Shown: in pieces, positions 32,272 to 41,934 of the stretch
Layout of the letters: each line of letters begins with the position of its first letter
Numbering within the stretch: the first letter of the stretch is position 1
Source: Micromonospora alfalfae
Lineage (GTDB): Bacteria > Actinomycetota > Actinomycetes > Mycobacteriales > Micromonosporaceae
DNA: 64,000 nucleotides
Reading direction: 5' to 3'
Assembly (NCBI RefSeq): GCF_022230925.1
Contig: NZ_JAKKFH010000004.1
Location: 124,001 to 188,000, forward strand
Notes under the pieces: model-generated
Told to the model about the DNA's origin: nothing
Seen by the model: only the letters and a program-made list of their open reading frames with translations
Databases searched by the model: none
Program-made: the position numbers and the translations under genes

Positions 32272-33060
32272 TCAGCCAGCGGAGTTGATCGGCACGTTCT
32301 TGGCGTCGGCGGTGACCGCCAGCCCTTCCGGCAGTGGACGGACCTCCCGGACCGCTAGCTGGAACGGCAACTCCGGCAGGGGAACGTCGATGGAGATGCT
32401 CTTGGCGTAGTTGCTCAGGAAGGCCCGAGCGAGCGGGAGGTTCGGCAGACCCGCGGCGTCCAGGTCGTTGAACCGCAGGGCGACAGCGCCGTTGTCGGCG
32501 ACTGTGACGTCGGCGGTGCCGCTGATGGTGAGCTTCTGACCGAGGATGTCGGCCGGGGCCTTGACGGTGAGCTTGCCGTTCTGCTCGCCGAGGGTGAGAC
32601 CCGGGCGGTTGAGCAGCGCGGCCAGACTCTCGTAGCTGATCGTGCCGGCACCGTTGACGGTGTCCGCCACGATGTCACCCTGGCCGGTGCGCAGGGTGTC
32701 CAGCGAGGCCCGAACGTCGCGGGCCGTCACATCGAGCACCGGCAGCCGAACGGCGTCGCCCTCGACCGAGGCCTGCACGTCCCGCAGGTTGATGGTGATC
32801 CGCTGGTAACGGCCATCCAGCACCTGGGTGAGGAACGGAGTGCCGCCCACCTCCACCTCGGGTGCGGCGGACTGCGCGCCCTGCTTGGCGATCTCCTGTT
32901 GTACGCGGTCGCCGATCATCCGCTCGGCGACACCGACCGCGACCCGGTCGGCGACCACCAGCAACCCCGCCAGCAGCAGGAGCAGCACGAACAGCCCGAT
33001 GAGCAGCTTGCGGCCACGCCGTCGGGGTCGCGCCTGGTCCACCGGATAGTCCTGCGCCAC
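32272..33060 (-). CDS. LmeA-like DUF2993 envelope protein
   Basis: A 262-aa protein with a basic N-terminus (RPRRRGRK), one transmembrane/signal-anchor helix at about residues 18-39, and a DUF2993 domain outside the membrane (VEVGGTPFLTQVLDGRYQRITINLRDV, VNGAGTISYESLAALL, GLAVTADAKNVPI). In mycobacteria LmeA of this family supports lipomannan elongation; here a role in envelope lipid or glycan handling is inference. The GTG at 33060 is chosen because GGAGG lies 4 nt upstream; the longer ATG reading lacks a site. Confidence 0.8.
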   Translation of the reverse strand: MAQDYPVDQARPRRRGRKLLIGLFVLLLLLAGLLVVADRVAVGVAERMIGDRVQQEIAKQGAQSAAPEVEVGGTPFLTQVLDGRYQRITINLRDVQASVEGDAVRLPVLDVTARDVRASLDTLRTGQGDIVADTVNGAGTISYESLAALLNRPGLTLGEQNGKLTVKAPADILGQKLTISGTADVTVADNGAVALRFNDLDAAGLPNLPLARAFLSNYAKSISIDVPLPELPFQLAVREVRPLPEGLAVTADAKNVPINSAG

Positions 33061-33164
33061 GCCGCCTCCTGTCTCCGCCCGTCGCACCGCGACGGGTCGT
33101 TCGTACCGACGCCGCAGGGCGGCGCACCAGTAGTTACCCGACCGGCTCAGCGCTCAACCGCGAC

Positions 33165-34223
33165 TCAGAGGAAGAGCATGCACATGGCGTACGCGGTGGG
33201 CGCCGCCAGGGCAAAGCCGCCGAGTGGGCCCTGCATGTGCCGGGCCACCCACATGGTGGGCGGTTCGCCGGCCATCAACCGGCCCGCCTCCGCGTACCCC
33301 ACGGCGAGGTCGGAGAGGACGGCGGTGACCGCCGCAACCAAGCCGATCATGGCGGCCCGGGTCGGCGTGAAGGGAGCCACCAGATAGCTGCCGAGCAGGG
33401 CGCTGGTCAGCGTGCCGACCATCGCGCCGGCCACCACGCCGGCCGCGCCCCGGGGCACCTGCGGTGCGAGCCGGGGCCAGGGCAGTACGGCGTCGGTGAG
33501 CCGGGCGACGGTGAGCGCGACACCGCTCGCGGTCAGGCAGACGGTGATCGCCTGAGTGCCGGCCGGGATCCGGCTGAGCACGATCAGGGTGCCGAAGGCC
33601 ACCACCCCGACCACGATGAGCAGTGTGGAGCCGAGGGAGTCGGTGACCCGGACCCGGTCGACCCGACGGACCAGCTGACCGAGCACCGCGGCGAGGAACC
33701 CACCGGCGGCCAGGTAGCCCAGCGGCGCCAGGCCGGCGACGTCGGTCTGCACCGCGGCGATGTCGACGAACGCCGCGACAGCGGCGCTGATCCCGGCGAC
33801 CACCAACAGCGCGGGCGGTCGCATGGCCATCGTCCAGGCCAGCACGAACAGAAGTTGGACGCCGAAGATGATGAAGGCGAACGGCAGCCGGTGACCGGGG
33901 CCCGACGTCTGCGCGCCGAGCACCAGGCCGACACCGAGCAGCGCGGCGAAGCCGGCGATGGTCAGCGCCAGTTGACGGTGCACCGCGACCGGAGGAACGA
34001 CCTCCTCTTCCGGCTCGTCGATCTCGTCTTCGGATCGGCGGGCCGGCTCGCCGGCGCGACGGGCCCGGCGCGGCCCACCCCGTTCGCGGCGGTCGCCGTC
34101 GGTGGTGGCCGGACCGGTACGCGGCGCGGGCGGTTGGCCGCGCGTCGCTGCGACGGCCGGACCCGGCTGGGGCCCAGCGGGCCACGATTCGCGGCCGGCC
34201 TCGGGCGAGGTGGAGGGAAACAC
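33165..34223 (-). CDS. Polytopic membrane protein of unknown function
   Basis: A 352-aa protein I do not recognise. Residues 1-80 are cytoplasmic, rich in Pro, Arg and acidic residues (RSEDEIDEPEEEVV). About nine transmembrane helices follow, from LALTIAGFAALLGVGLVLG to the very C-terminus FALAAPTAYAMCMLFL. No charged motif typical of a transporter or enzyme stands out. The start is GTG. It is divergent from glnR, with about 250 bp between starts. Confidence 0.75.
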   Translation of the reverse strand: MFPSTSPEAGRESWPAGPQPGPAVAATRGQPPAPRTGPATTDGDRRERGGPRRARRAGEPARRSEDEIDEPEEEVVPPVAVHRQLALTIAGFAALLGVGLVLGAQTSGPGHRLPFAFIIFGVQLLFVLAWTMAMRPPALLVVAGISAAVAAFVDIAAVQTDVAGLAPLGYLAAGGFLAAVLGQLVRRVDRVRVTDSLGSTLLIVVGVVAFGTLIVLSRIPAGTQAITVCLTASGVALTVARLTDAVLPWPRLAPQVPRGAAGVVAGAMVGTLTSALLGSYLVAPFTPTRAAMIGLVAAVTAVLSDLAVGYAEAGRLMAGEPPTMWVARHMQGPLGGFALAAPTAYAMCMLFL

Positions 34224-34470
34224 GACCCGATCGTGCCAGACCGGCGGCCCGACGCGGTGGTCACGGGTTTCAGCGACGTTAAAATCCGCGCCACGATCAG
34301 GGGCAAGCTAGACAAACAGGAAATGGCCCGACGGCGCGGCCGAGGCGATCGGTTAGGCTCAACGCGTTACCCGCCCGTCAGCGACGCCGGGACCACGCAA
34401 TTTCTCAGCGCACTCCTTGATGAGTGCGACTGGTCGCGTGCGGCCTCGCGCCGCCGGGACGGAGGTGATC

Positions 34471-35184
34471 GTGGAGATCCTGCTGCTGGTGACCGCGCGC
34501 GCAGGAGAACCGTCGGCTGTGCTGCCGGCGCTCGACCTGCTGCCGCACTCGGTCCGCACCGCGCCGCGTGATGTTCGCACCCTGGTCGCGGGCCCCAGCC
34601 CGGACGCGGTGATGGTGGATGCCCGATCGGAGTTGAGCGAGGCCCGGGCGACCTGCCGGATGTTGCACGCCACCGGGCTCGGCGTGCCGTTGGTCGCGGT
34701 GGTGACCGAGGCCGGCCTGATCGCACTCAACGCCGACTGGGGCGTCGACGACGTCATCCTCGCCTCAGCCGGCCCCGCCGAGGTCGAGGCACGGCTGCGG
34801 CTGGCGGTGGGCCGGCTCAGCAACGCGACAGCTGGCGCGGGTGGCTCGATCCGGGCCGGCGAGTTGACCATCGACCCGGACACCTACGCGGCCAAGCTGA
34901 AGGGCCGTCCGCTCGACCTCACCTACAAGGAGTTCGAGCTGCTGAAGTTCCTGGCCCAGCACCCGGGCCGGGTGTTCACCCGGGACCAGCTCCTGCGCGA
35001 GGTCTGGGGCTACGACTACTTCGGCGGCACCCGCACCGTCGACGTGCACGTCCGGCGACTGCGCGCCAAGCTCGGCTCGGAGTACGAGTCGATGATCGGC
35101 ACCGTCCGCCAGGTCGGCTACAAGTTCGTCGTTCCGCCGTCGCGGTCGCTCCCCGAGGCTGAGCACACACCAGTGTCTGTCTGA
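34471..35184 (+). CDS. glnR: Nitrogen regulator GlnR
   Basis: A 237-aa OmpR-family orphan response regulator. The receiver-like domain (residues 1-115) keeps D50 but lacks the full phosphorylation pocket, as in Streptomyces GlnR. The linker plus winged helix (about 130-225) reads [60 protein letters not shown] in pieces, nearly identical to known GlnR. It controls glutamine synthetase, ammonium uptake and other nitrogen genes. GTG 34471 follows GGAGG at 6-nt spacing. A TAGGCT -10-like box lies at 34354-34359. Confidence 0.93.
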   Translation: MEILLLVTARAGEPSAVLPALDLLPHSVRTAPRDVRTLVAGPSPDAVMVDARSELSEARATCRMLHATGLGVPLVAVVTEAGLIALNADWGVDDVILASAGPAEVEARLRLAVGRLSNATAGAGGSIRAGELTIDPDTYAAKLKGRPLDLTYKEFELLKFLAQHPGRVFTRDQLLREVWGYDYFGGTRTVDVHVRRLRAKLGSEYESMIGTVRQVGYKFVVPPSRSLPEAEHTPVSV

Positions 35185-35185
35185 T

Positions 35186-35201
35186 CCGGAGACCACTCCG
35201 G
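35186..35201 (+). terminator. Hairpin after glnR
   Basis: CCGGAG-ACCA-CTCCGG begins one base after the glnR stop. A short T run (CTTTTTG) follows about 18 nt later, too far for a textbook terminator but probably contributing to 3' end formation. Confidence 0.5.
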
Positions 35202-35279
35202 GCGATTTCCCATATGCCCTTTTTGCGCGGCTTGGCAGTTCTATTCTGACTGCCGGGTTTGTCGGAGAAAGGGGCGACG

Positions 35280-35342
35280 GTGCGCGCACTGAACACGGGG
35301 GCGACGGGCCGGCGTGACCGGCAAGCCAGGCGGAAGTCGTGA
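35280..35342 (+). CDS. Possible 20-codon leader ORF before the deacetylase
   Basis: The GTG at 35280 follows a good ribosome site (AAAGGGG, 5-nt gap) and encodes 20 residues (VRALNTGATGRRDRQARRKS). Its TGA at 35340-35342 overlaps the ATG of the deacetylase gene by one base. This suggests translational coupling through a short basic peptide. Whether the peptide has a role is unknown. Confidence 0.4.
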   Translation: MRALNTGATGRRDRQARRKS

Positions 35343-36217
35343 TGCGGGGCAACTCGACCGCGCGGGCGGCGGGGATCGTGACGCTTGTGGTGGCGGGGCT
35401 GCTCGGCTCCGCGTACGTGCTGGGCCGCAGCCTCGTCCCCGACCAGACGCCTCGGCACTCCACCGGTGTCACAACGAGCGCCGACGGACCGCACTACGCC
35501 GACCAACCCAGCGTTGGCGAGCCGAACGGAGCCCCGAGCGCCAGCGCAAGCGCGACCGAGACCGGCCCAGCCGAGGCCGGCCAGGACGGGTCCGGACGGG
35601 ACGCCGGAGACGACAACCTGTTCGGCGCGCACGCCACCACCGGCACCCCGCGGCTCGCGCTGACCTTCGACGACGGGCCGGACCCGCGCTACACGCCGCA
35701 GGTCCTCGCCCTCCTGCGCGAATACGACGTGCACGCCACGTTCTGCGTGGTCGGCGAGAACGCGCAGAACCACCCCGACCTGGTCCAGTCGATCGTGGAC
35801 GCCGGGCACACCCTGTGCAACCACTCCTGGCACCACGACGTCGGCCTGGGCGCCCGGTCGGCCGACGCCATCCGCTCCGACCTCCTGCGCACCAACGCGG
35901 CGATCCGGGCGGCGGTGCCGAACGCGCCGATCGTCTGGTACCGCCAGCCGGGCGGAGCCTGGACGTACCCGGTGGTGTCGGTGGCGCGGCAGCTCGGCAT
36001 GACCCCGCTGCATTGGTCGGTGGATCCGTCGGACTGGGAGCTACCCGGCGCCAGCAAGATCACCGCGACGGTGCTGAGCCAGGCCGAACCGGGCTCGGTG
36101 GTGCTGCTGCACGACGCCGGTGGGGACCGGCAGGGCACGATGGAGGCGCTGCGCCGGATCCTGCCCGACCTGACGGCCCGGTTCGAGCTGGAGGCACTCC
36201 CCACCGACCCGACGTGA
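35342..36217 (+). CDS. Secreted polysaccharide deacetylase (NodB-like)
   Basis: A 291-aa protein (292 if GTG 35339 is used). A signal-anchor helix (residues about 10-27) and a Ser/Ala/Gly-rich linker (about 35-95) precede a NodB domain with all five motifs: TFDDGPD (108-114), the metal-binding HSWHH, RQPGG, HWSVDPSDW and LLHDAGG. It should deacetylate N-acetylglucosamine in peptidoglycan or an envelope glycan outside the membrane. Motif 3 reads RQPGG rather than RPPYG. It lies downstream of glnR, apparently with its own promoter. Confidence 0.9.
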   Translation: MRGNSTARAAGIVTLVVAGLLGSAYVLGRSLVPDQTPRHSTGVTTSADGPHYADQPSVGEPNGAPSASASATETGPAEAGQDGSGRDAGDDNLFGAHATTGTPRLALTFDDGPDPRYTPQVLALLREYDVHATFCVVGENAQNHPDLVQSIVDAGHTLCNHSWHHDVGLGARSADAIRSDLLRTNAAIRAAVPNAPIVWYRQPGGAWTYPVVSVARQLGMTPLHWSVDPSDWELPGASKITATVLSQAEPGSVVLLHDAGGDRQGTMEALRRILPDLTARFELEALPTDPT

Positions 36218-36275
36218 GCCGCGGCTTTACGGCGACGCTCCGGGCGTAACCACAGGCAACGGATACGGTGGCGGG

Positions 36276-37202
36276 ATGAGCAGCGCGGAGCCGACCAGCG
36301 ACCAGGTGACCCGGAGCGACCAACTGGCGCCGGCAGAAATCGCCGACGTACTCGCCCTCGCCAGCGCCGCAGGTGACACGGACGGAGCGGACCCGCTCGA
36401 CGAACACGTCCTGCTGCGGCTGCGCGATCCCGACGCCCCCGCCGTACATCTGATCGCCCGCGCCGACGACGGTGCCCTCACCGGGTACGCACACCTGGAC
36501 ACCAGCGACCCGGTCGGCGGGATCGGGGTGGAGCTCGTGGTGCACCCCGCGTACCGGCGGCGGGGCACCGGGCGGGCGCTCGCCCGGGGCGTACTCGCCT
36601 CGGCCACCGGGCCGCTGCGGGCGTGGGCGCACGGCGACCACCCCTCGGCCGCCGCGCTCGCCGTCGACCTCGGCTTCACCCGCGCCCGGGTGCTCTGGCA
36701 GTTGCGCCGGCCGTTGGCCGCCCCGCTGGGTGAGCCGCGCCTGCCCGACGGTGTGGCGCTGCGCGCGTTCCGGCCCGGGGCTGACGACGCGGCCTGGTTG
36801 GCCCTCAACGCACGGGCCTTCGCCGAGCACCCCGAACAGGGCCGGTGGACGTCGGACGACCTGCGGGTCCGCCTCGCCGAGCCGTGGTTCGACCCGGCCG
36901 GTTTCCTGCTCGCCGAGGAGACCGCCACCGGCCGGCTGCTCGGCTTCCACTGGACCAAGGTGCACGAGCGGCCGGGGTCGGCCCGGATCGGCGAGGTGTA
37001 CGTCCTGGGGGTGGAGCCGACCGCGCACGGTGGCGGTCTCGGCCGGGCCCTGACCACTGCCGGGTTGGCACACCTGCGGGACAAGCGTGGCCTCGACCGG
37101 GTGATGCTCTTCGTGGACGACTCGAACGCCGGGGCCGTCGCTCTCTACGAGCGGCTGGGCTTCGCCCGCTGGTCCGCGCACATCAACTACCACCTGGGCT
37201 GA
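36276..37202 (+). CDS. mshD: Mycothiol synthase MshD
   Basis: A 308-aa tandem-GNAT acetyltransferase that acetylates the Cys amine of Cys-GlcN-Ins in the last step of mycothiol synthesis. The N-terminal domain has VELVVHPAYRRRGTGRALARG; the C-terminal domain has the diagnostic segments RWTSDDLRVRLAEPWFDPAGFLLAEE, GFHWTKVHE and GEVYVLGVEPTAHGGGLGRALTTAGL, ending VDDSNAGAVALYERLGF. A TACGGT -10 box ends 6 nt before the ATG, so translation is likely leaderless. It stands upstream of the pst operon with a PHO-box region between. Confidence 0.94.
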   Translation: MSSAEPTSDQVTRSDQLAPAEIADVLALASAAGDTDGADPLDEHVLLRLRDPDAPAVHLIARADDGALTGYAHLDTSDPVGGIGVELVVHPAYRRRGTGRALARGVLASATGPLRAWAHGDHPSAAALAVDLGFTRARVLWQLRRPLAAPLGEPRLPDGVALRAFRPGADDAAWLALNARAFAEHPEQGRWTSDDLRVRLAEPWFDPAGFLLAEETATGRLLGFHWTKVHERPGSARIGEVYVLGVEPTAHGGGLGRALTTAGLAHLRDKRGLDRVMLFVDDSNAGAVALYERLGFARWSAHINYHLG

Positions 37203-37295
37203 GCTGCGGCCGTCGCTCCGACCGCGTCACCGGTGGGTAACGGCCGAGCATCGGCGGGATAACGCCGAACCGGAAATATACCCATACTTCCGACA

Positions 37296-37379
37296 GGTGT
37301 ACCCGGGTTCACTTAACGGACAACTCACCCTCGGCAAGCGGTCACCTCAGGGGCCGTACGTGTTCACCTTGCGTTCACT
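37296..37379 (+). promoter_or_regulatory. PHO box array upstream of pstS
   Basis: Direct repeats spaced exactly 11 nt resemble PhoP sites. The best pair is GTTCACC (37362) and GTTCACT (37373). The same phase carries weaker units at 37340 (GGTCACC) and 37351. A second run lies at 37296, 37307 (GTTCACT) and 37318. All read in the direction of pstS. Expected effect is PhoP activation on phosphate starvation. Confidence 0.8.
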
Positions 37380-37493
37380 TGCGACCGGCGAACCGGCTAC
37401 CTGGCACTTCTAACTTTCGTGTCAGCCGGTCAGTGCCGGTCCTCGGGCCCCGGGATCGGGGCGCCAAGTCAGACGCGAAGGGAAACCCCTCAG

Positions 37494-38600
37494 GTGAAGC
37501 TCCAGCGGTACGGCACTATTGCCTGCCTCGCTCTTGCCGCGACGCTCGGCCTCAGTGCATGCGGCTCGGACAACAACGAGCCCGCCTCCGGCGCGAGTGC
37601 TTCGGGCTCGGCCGCCGCGGTCGACTGCGCTACCGGCACGCTGAACGCCCAGGGCTCGTCGGCGCAGAAGAACGCCATGGCCGAGTGGATCAAGGCGTAC
37701 CAGCAGAAGTGCCAGGGCACCACGATCAACTACGAGGCTTCGGGCTCGGGCGCCGGCATCCAGGCGTTCATCGCCGGGACCGCCGACTTCGCCGGTTCCG
37801 ACTCCGCGCTCAAGCCGGAGGAGCAGCCGCAGGCGGACGCCAAGTGCGTCGGTGGCAAGGCCATCCACCTGCCGATGGTGATCGGCCCGGTGGCCGTCGC
37901 CTACAACGTCAGCGGTGTGGACAACCTCCAGCTCAAGCCGGCCACCCTGGCGAAGATCTTCGCCGGCAAGGTCACCAAGTGGGACGACGCCACGATCAAG
38001 GCCGACAACCCGGAGGCCAAGCTCCCGGCGACCACGATCCAGACCGTCCACCGCTCGGACGAGTCGGGCACCACCGACAACTTCACCAAGTACCTCTCGA
38101 AGACCGCTGAGAGCGACTGGACCCTGGGCAACGCCAAGGCGTGGAAGGCCCCGGGCGGCACCGGCGCCAAGGGCTCGGACGGCGTGGCCAGCAAGGTCAA
38201 GGGCGCGGACGGCGCCATCGGCTACATGGAGTGGTCGTTCGCCGAGAACGCCGGTCTGAAGATGTCGAAGATCGGCAACGGCAACGGCGAGTTCGCCGCG
38301 CTGACCGCCGAGGCGGCCGGCAAGACCATCGCCGGCGCTGCCGTCGAGGGTCAGGGCGACGACCTCAAGCTGAAGATCGACTACAACACCAAGGAGGCCG
38401 GGGCGTACCCGATCGTCCTGGCCACGTACGAGATCGTCTGCAGCAAGGGCCTCGCGGCCGACAAGCTGAAGCTGGTCAAGGGCCTGCTGGGCCACGCCGC
38501 CAGCGCCGAGGGCCAGGCCTCTCTCACCGAGCTGGGCTACGCCCCGCTGCCGGAGACGGTCCGCACCAAGGTCGAGACCGCGGTCAAGAACCTCTCCTGA
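37494..38600 (+). CDS. pstS: Phosphate ABC transporter substrate-binding lipoprotein PstS
   Basis: A 368-aa phosphate-binding protein. The signal peptide ends in the lipobox LSAC, giving lipidated Cys23. The GTG at 37494 is chosen because it gives a proper short signal peptide; the longer open frame upstream has none. Phosphate-site segments LNAQGSSAQKNAM, GSGAGIQAFIAGTADFAGSDSALK and VHRSDESGTTDNFTKYL are intact. First gene of pstSCAB, under the PHO box array at 37296-37379. Confidence 0.95.
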   Translation: MKLQRYGTIACLALAATLGLSACGSDNNEPASGASASGSAAAVDCATGTLNAQGSSAQKNAMAEWIKAYQQKCQGTTINYEASGSGAGIQAFIAGTADFAGSDSALKPEEQPQADAKCVGGKAIHLPMVIGPVAVAYNVSGVDNLQLKPATLAKIFAGKVTKWDDATIKADNPEAKLPATTIQTVHRSDESGTTDNFTKYLSKTAESDWTLGNAKAWKAPGGTGAKGSDGVASKVKGADGAIGYMEWSFAENAGLKMSKIGNGNGEFAALTAEAAGKTIAGAAVEGQGDDLKLKIDYNTKEAGAYPIVLATYEIVCSKGLAADKLKLVKGLLGHAASAEGQASLTELGYAPLPETVRTKVETAVKNLS

Positions 38601-38638
38601 CCCGATTCCACACCTCCGCAACCGAATCGAGCGAGCAG

Positions 38639-39730
38639 ATGGGTGAAACCCCTCACCGCTCGGCCGACGCCGGCACCGGCGGGACGCGCGTGACGCAGAG
38701 TCACGAGTGGCCCGCCGGTGCCTCGGCGCGTGTGGCCGAGGCACCAGTCAGCACCCGTTCCCCGGGCGGCACCGGGCTGGGCGGCGGCGGCGCGCTGCCG
38801 CGCAGCCGTAGGTTCGGCGCCGAGCGGGCCTTCCGCGGCCTCACCCTGGCCGCCGGCACCGCAGTTCTGGTCATCATCGCCGCCATCGCGATCTTCCTGG
38901 TCGCCAAGGCGGTGCCGGCCCTACGCGCCAACACCGAGAACTTCTGGTCCTACGAGGGCTGGTCCCCCAACGAGACAGAGCCGAAGTTCGGCATCGGTGC
39001 GCTCGCCTTCGGCACCGTGCTCAGCTCGGCGCTCGCGCTGCTCATCGCGGTGCCGGTCGCGCTCGGCATCGCGCTCTACCTCTCGCACTACGCGCCGCGC
39101 CGGTTGGGCACCGCGCTCGGCTTCCTGGTCGACCTGCTGGCCGCCGTACCGAGCGTGGTCTTCGGCCTCTGGGGGCGGGACGTCTTCAGCAGCCCCGTCC
39201 GGGACTTCTCGGTCTGGCTGAACGAGCACTTCGGCTGGATCCCGCTCTTCGGTGGCGACGGCCCGTTCGGGGCGTCCGTCATGCTCGGTGCCCTGGTGCT
39301 CGCGATCATGGTGCTGCCGATCATCACCTCGCTCTCCCGCGAGGTGTTCCTCCAGACGCCGACGGCGAACGAGGAAGCCGCCCTCGCCCTGGGCGCCACC
39401 CGCTGGGAGATGCTCCGCACCGCGGTGCTGCCCTACGGCCGTCCCGGCATCATCGCCGCGATGATGCTCGGCCTCGGCCGGGCGCTCGGCGAGACCATCG
39501 CCCTGGCGCTGACCCTCGGTATCACCTTCGGCATCTCGTTCAACCTGATCCAGAACGGCGGCAACACCATCGCCGCCAACATCGCCAACGCGTTCGGCGA
39601 GGCGAACGAGACCGGCCGGGGCGCGCTCATCGCCTCCGGTCTGGTGCTGTTCACCATCACGCTGATCGTCAACATCACGGCGCGGGCGATCATCTACCGC
39701 CGCCGGGAGTTCACGGAGTCGGCCGCATGA
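38639..39730 (+). CDS. pstC: Phosphate ABC transporter permease PstC
   Basis: A 363-aa permease with a long polar N-terminus (about 70 residues, Gly/Ala/Ser-rich) and six membrane helices starting at TLAAGTAVLVIIAAIAIFLVAKA. The transmembrane core has VDLLAAVPSVVFGLWGRDVF and the EAA loop EEAALALGATRWEMLRTAVLPYGRPGI. Start uncertain: ATG 38639 has a weak ribosome site and GTG 38690 is possible. Its stop overlaps the pstA start (ATGA). Confidence 0.93.
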   Translation: MGETPHRSADAGTGGTRVTQSHEWPAGASARVAEAPVSTRSPGGTGLGGGGALPRSRRFGAERAFRGLTLAAGTAVLVIIAAIAIFLVAKAVPALRANTENFWSYEGWSPNETEPKFGIGALAFGTVLSSALALLIAVPVALGIALYLSHYAPRRLGTALGFLVDLLAAVPSVVFGLWGRDVFSSPVRDFSVWLNEHFGWIPLFGGDGPFGASVMLGALVLAIMVLPIITSLSREVFLQTPTANEEAALALGATRWEMLRTAVLPYGRPGIIAAMMLGLGRALGETIALALTLGITFGISFNLIQNGGNTIAANIANAFGEANETGRGALIASGLVLFTITLIVNITARAIIYRRREFTESAA

Positions 39731-40815
39731 CCACAACCGCCACCTCCCACCGCACCCGGCCGCCGGCCCAGCCCGACTCGCTGCGGGCCAAGCGGCTGCC
39801 CTGGTACGCCGCCCCGGCCATCGCCGTGGCGGCCCTGGCACTCTCCGCCGTGATCGTCTACGGCACCAGCATCGGCGGCCCGGTCCTCGTGGTCGTCCTC
39901 GCCGCGATCCTCTACCTGGTCGGGCTCTTCGCCGCCGCCAACGCGGTCGAGGGGCGCCGATCGGCCCGCAACCGCACCTGGAGCGCACTGATCCACTCCG
40001 CCTTCGTGCTGGCGGTGCTGCCGCTCGTGTCGGTGGTCTGGACGCTGGTCAGCAAGGGCGCCGACCGACTGGACGTCAACTTCTTCCAGACCTCGATGAA
40101 CAACATCGGGGCCCGGGACGCCAACGGCGGCGCGTACCACGCGATCGTTGGCACGCTGGAGCAGGTCGGCATCGCCACACTGATCACCGTCCCGCTCGGC
40201 GTTCTCTGCGCGATCTACATCGTCGAGTACGGGCGGGGCAAGTTCGCCTTCGCGATCCGGTTCTTCGTGGACGTGATGACCGGCATCCCGTCGATCGTCT
40301 CCGGCCTCTTCGTGCTGGCGTTCTGGGTGCTGATCGTGTCGCCGTGGTTCAACGACGGTCGGCCCAGCTTCTCCGGCTTCGCCGCCGCGCTCGCGCTGAG
40401 CGTGCTCATGCTGCCCACCATCGTCCGGTCCACCGAGGAGATGCTCCGCCTCGTACCGGCGCCACTGCGCGAGGGCGCGTACGCGCTCGGCGTACCCAAG
40501 TGGAAGACCATCCTGCGGGTGGTGCTGCCGACGGCGCTGCCCGGCATCGTCACCGGCGTCATGCTCGCCATCGCCCGCGCGGCCGGTGAGACCGCGCCGG
40601 TGCTGCTGGTCGCCGGCGGTGGCGCCGCGATCAACACCAACCCCTTCGAGAACAACCAATCGTCGCTGTCCCTCTTCGTCTACCAGCAGGCCGGCGACGC
40701 GTCGAAGTACGCACCGGCACGGGCGTGGACCGCGGCACTCACCCTGGTCGCCCTCGTGCTCATCCTGACGATCGCGGCGAAGCTGCTGGCCCGTCGCAAC
40801 AGGCTCAGCCGATGA
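39727..40815 (+). CDS. pstA: Phosphate ABC transporter permease PstA
   Basis: A 362-aa permease, ATG overlapping the pstC stop. Three N-terminal helices and a loop precede the transport core, which contains [23 protein letters not shown] and the ATPase-docking loop [30 protein letters not shown]. It forms the phosphate channel together with PstC. Confidence 0.94.
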   Translation: MTTTATSHRTRPPAQPDSLRAKRLPWYAAPAIAVAALALSAVIVYGTSIGGPVLVVVLAAILYLVGLFAAANAVEGRRSARNRTWSALIHSAFVLAVLPLVSVVWTLVSKGADRLDVNFFQTSMNNIGARDANGGAYHAIVGTLEQVGIATLITVPLGVLCAIYIVEYGRGKFAFAIRFFVDVMTGIPSIVSGLFVLAFWVLIVSPWFNDGRPSFSGFAAALALSVLMLPTIVRSTEEMLRLVPAPLREGAYALGVPKWKTILRVVLPTALPGIVTGVMLAIARAAGETAPVLLVAGGGAAINTNPFENNQSSLSLFVYQQAGDASKYAPARAWTAALTLVALVLILTIAAKLLARRNRLSR

Positions 40816-40832
40816 ACCCCGGAGGTACCACA

Positions 40833-41609
40833 ATGGCCAAGCGCGTATCCGCCTCGAACGTCACCGCGTACTACGGCGGCTTCAAAGCGATCGAGAACAT
40901 CAACCTGACTGTCGAGCCGAAGACGGTCACCGCTCTCATCGGGCCGTCCGGCTGCGGCAAGTCGACGTTCCTGCGGTCGATCAACCGGATGCACGAGGTG
41001 CTGCCGGGGGCCCGGGTCGAGGGCAGCCTGACCATCGACGACCAGGACATCTACGACCGGGACGTGGACGTCACAGCGGTCCGGCGCACCATCGGCATGG
41101 TCTTCCAGCGGCCGAACCCGTTCCCCACCATGAGCATCTTCGAGAACGTGGTGGCCGGGCTGAAGCTCAACGGGGTCCGCAAGAAGTCGATCCTGGAGGA
41201 CGCGGCCGAGAAGGCCCTGCGCGCCGCGAACCTGTGGGGCGAGGTCAAGGACCGGCTGGGCAAGCCCGGCGCGGGCCTCTCCGGCGGTCAGCAGCAGCGG
41301 CTCTGCATCGCCCGGACCATCGCGGTCGAGCCGCAGGTCGTCCTGATGGACGAACCGTGCTCCGCCCTGGACCCGATCTCCACGCTGGCGATCGAGGACC
41401 TGATGTTCCAGCTCAAGGACAAGTTCACGATCATCATCGTGACGCACAACATGCAGCAGGCCGCCCGGGTGTCGGACCGGACCGCCTTCTTCTCGATCGA
41501 GAAGACCGGCGACCCGGGCCGGCTGATCGAGTACGACAACACCCAGAAGATCTTCAGCAACCCGAGCGTGAAGAAGACCGAGGACTACATCACCGGCCGC
41601 TTCGGCTGA
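40833..41609 (+). CDS. pstB: Phosphate ABC transporter ATPase PstB
   Basis: A 258-aa ATPase with the PstB start [21 protein letters not shown], Walker [11 protein letters not shown]-loop [16 protein letters not shown], signature [13 protein letters not shown], Walker [14 protein letters not shown] and switch His in [13 protein letters not shown]. The ATG at 40833 follows GGAGG at 7-nt spacing and is preferred over ATG 40812, which overlaps the pstA stop. It powers phosphate uptake. A hairpin follows the stop. Confidence 0.96.
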   Translation: MAKRVSASNVTAYYGGFKAIENINLTVEPKTVTALIGPSGCGKSTFLRSINRMHEVLPGARVEGSLTIDDQDIYDRDVDVTAVRRTIGMVFQRPNPFPTMSIFENVVAGLKLNGVRKKSILEDAAEKALRAANLWGEVKDRLGKPGAGLSGGQQQRLCIARTIAVEPQVVLMDEPCSALDPISTLAIEDLMFQLKDKFTIIIVTHNMQQAARVSDRTAFFSIEKTGDPGRLIEYDNTQKIFSNPSVKKTEDYITGRFG

Positions 41610-41625
41610 GCCGACCACGTCCGGT

Positions 41626-41661
41626 CACCGGCGCCCCGCCCTCCCGGCGTGGGCGCCGGTG
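41626..41661 (+). terminator. Terminator hairpin after pstB
   Basis: CACCGGCGCCC (41626-41636) pairs perfectly with GGGCGCCGGTG (41651-41661), 11 bp around a 14-nt loop, starting 16 nt after the stop. No T tract. Confidence 0.6.
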
Positions 41662-41709
41662 CCATGTCCGGCCCCGCCTCACCCCGCCACCAACGCCGTC
41701 GCGCGCCTC

Positions 41710-41788
41710 CAAGATCGCGCTGGAACGTGGAAGTAGTGGCCTCCTCCCCGCAACGACGCCACTACTTCCTGGATCGAGCACGATCTTG
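41710..41788. repeat. Long inverted repeat A (CAAGATCG family)
   Basis: Arms 41710-41740 and 41758-41788 (31 nt each) match at 26 of 31 positions, with perfect inner blocks GGAAGTAGTGGC/GCCACTACTTCC and outer CAAGATCG. It sits between the convergent pstB and Nudix genes. The left arm closely matches the left arm of repeat C at 50875-50948. Confidence 0.8.
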
Positions 41789-41861
<73 letters not shown>

Positions 41862-41934
41862 AGGCGCAGGCAGGCGCGGGTACGGGCGCGCTCCGGGCGG
41901 GCAGGCGCGGGCGGGGTCAGGCTCGGGGCGGTGG

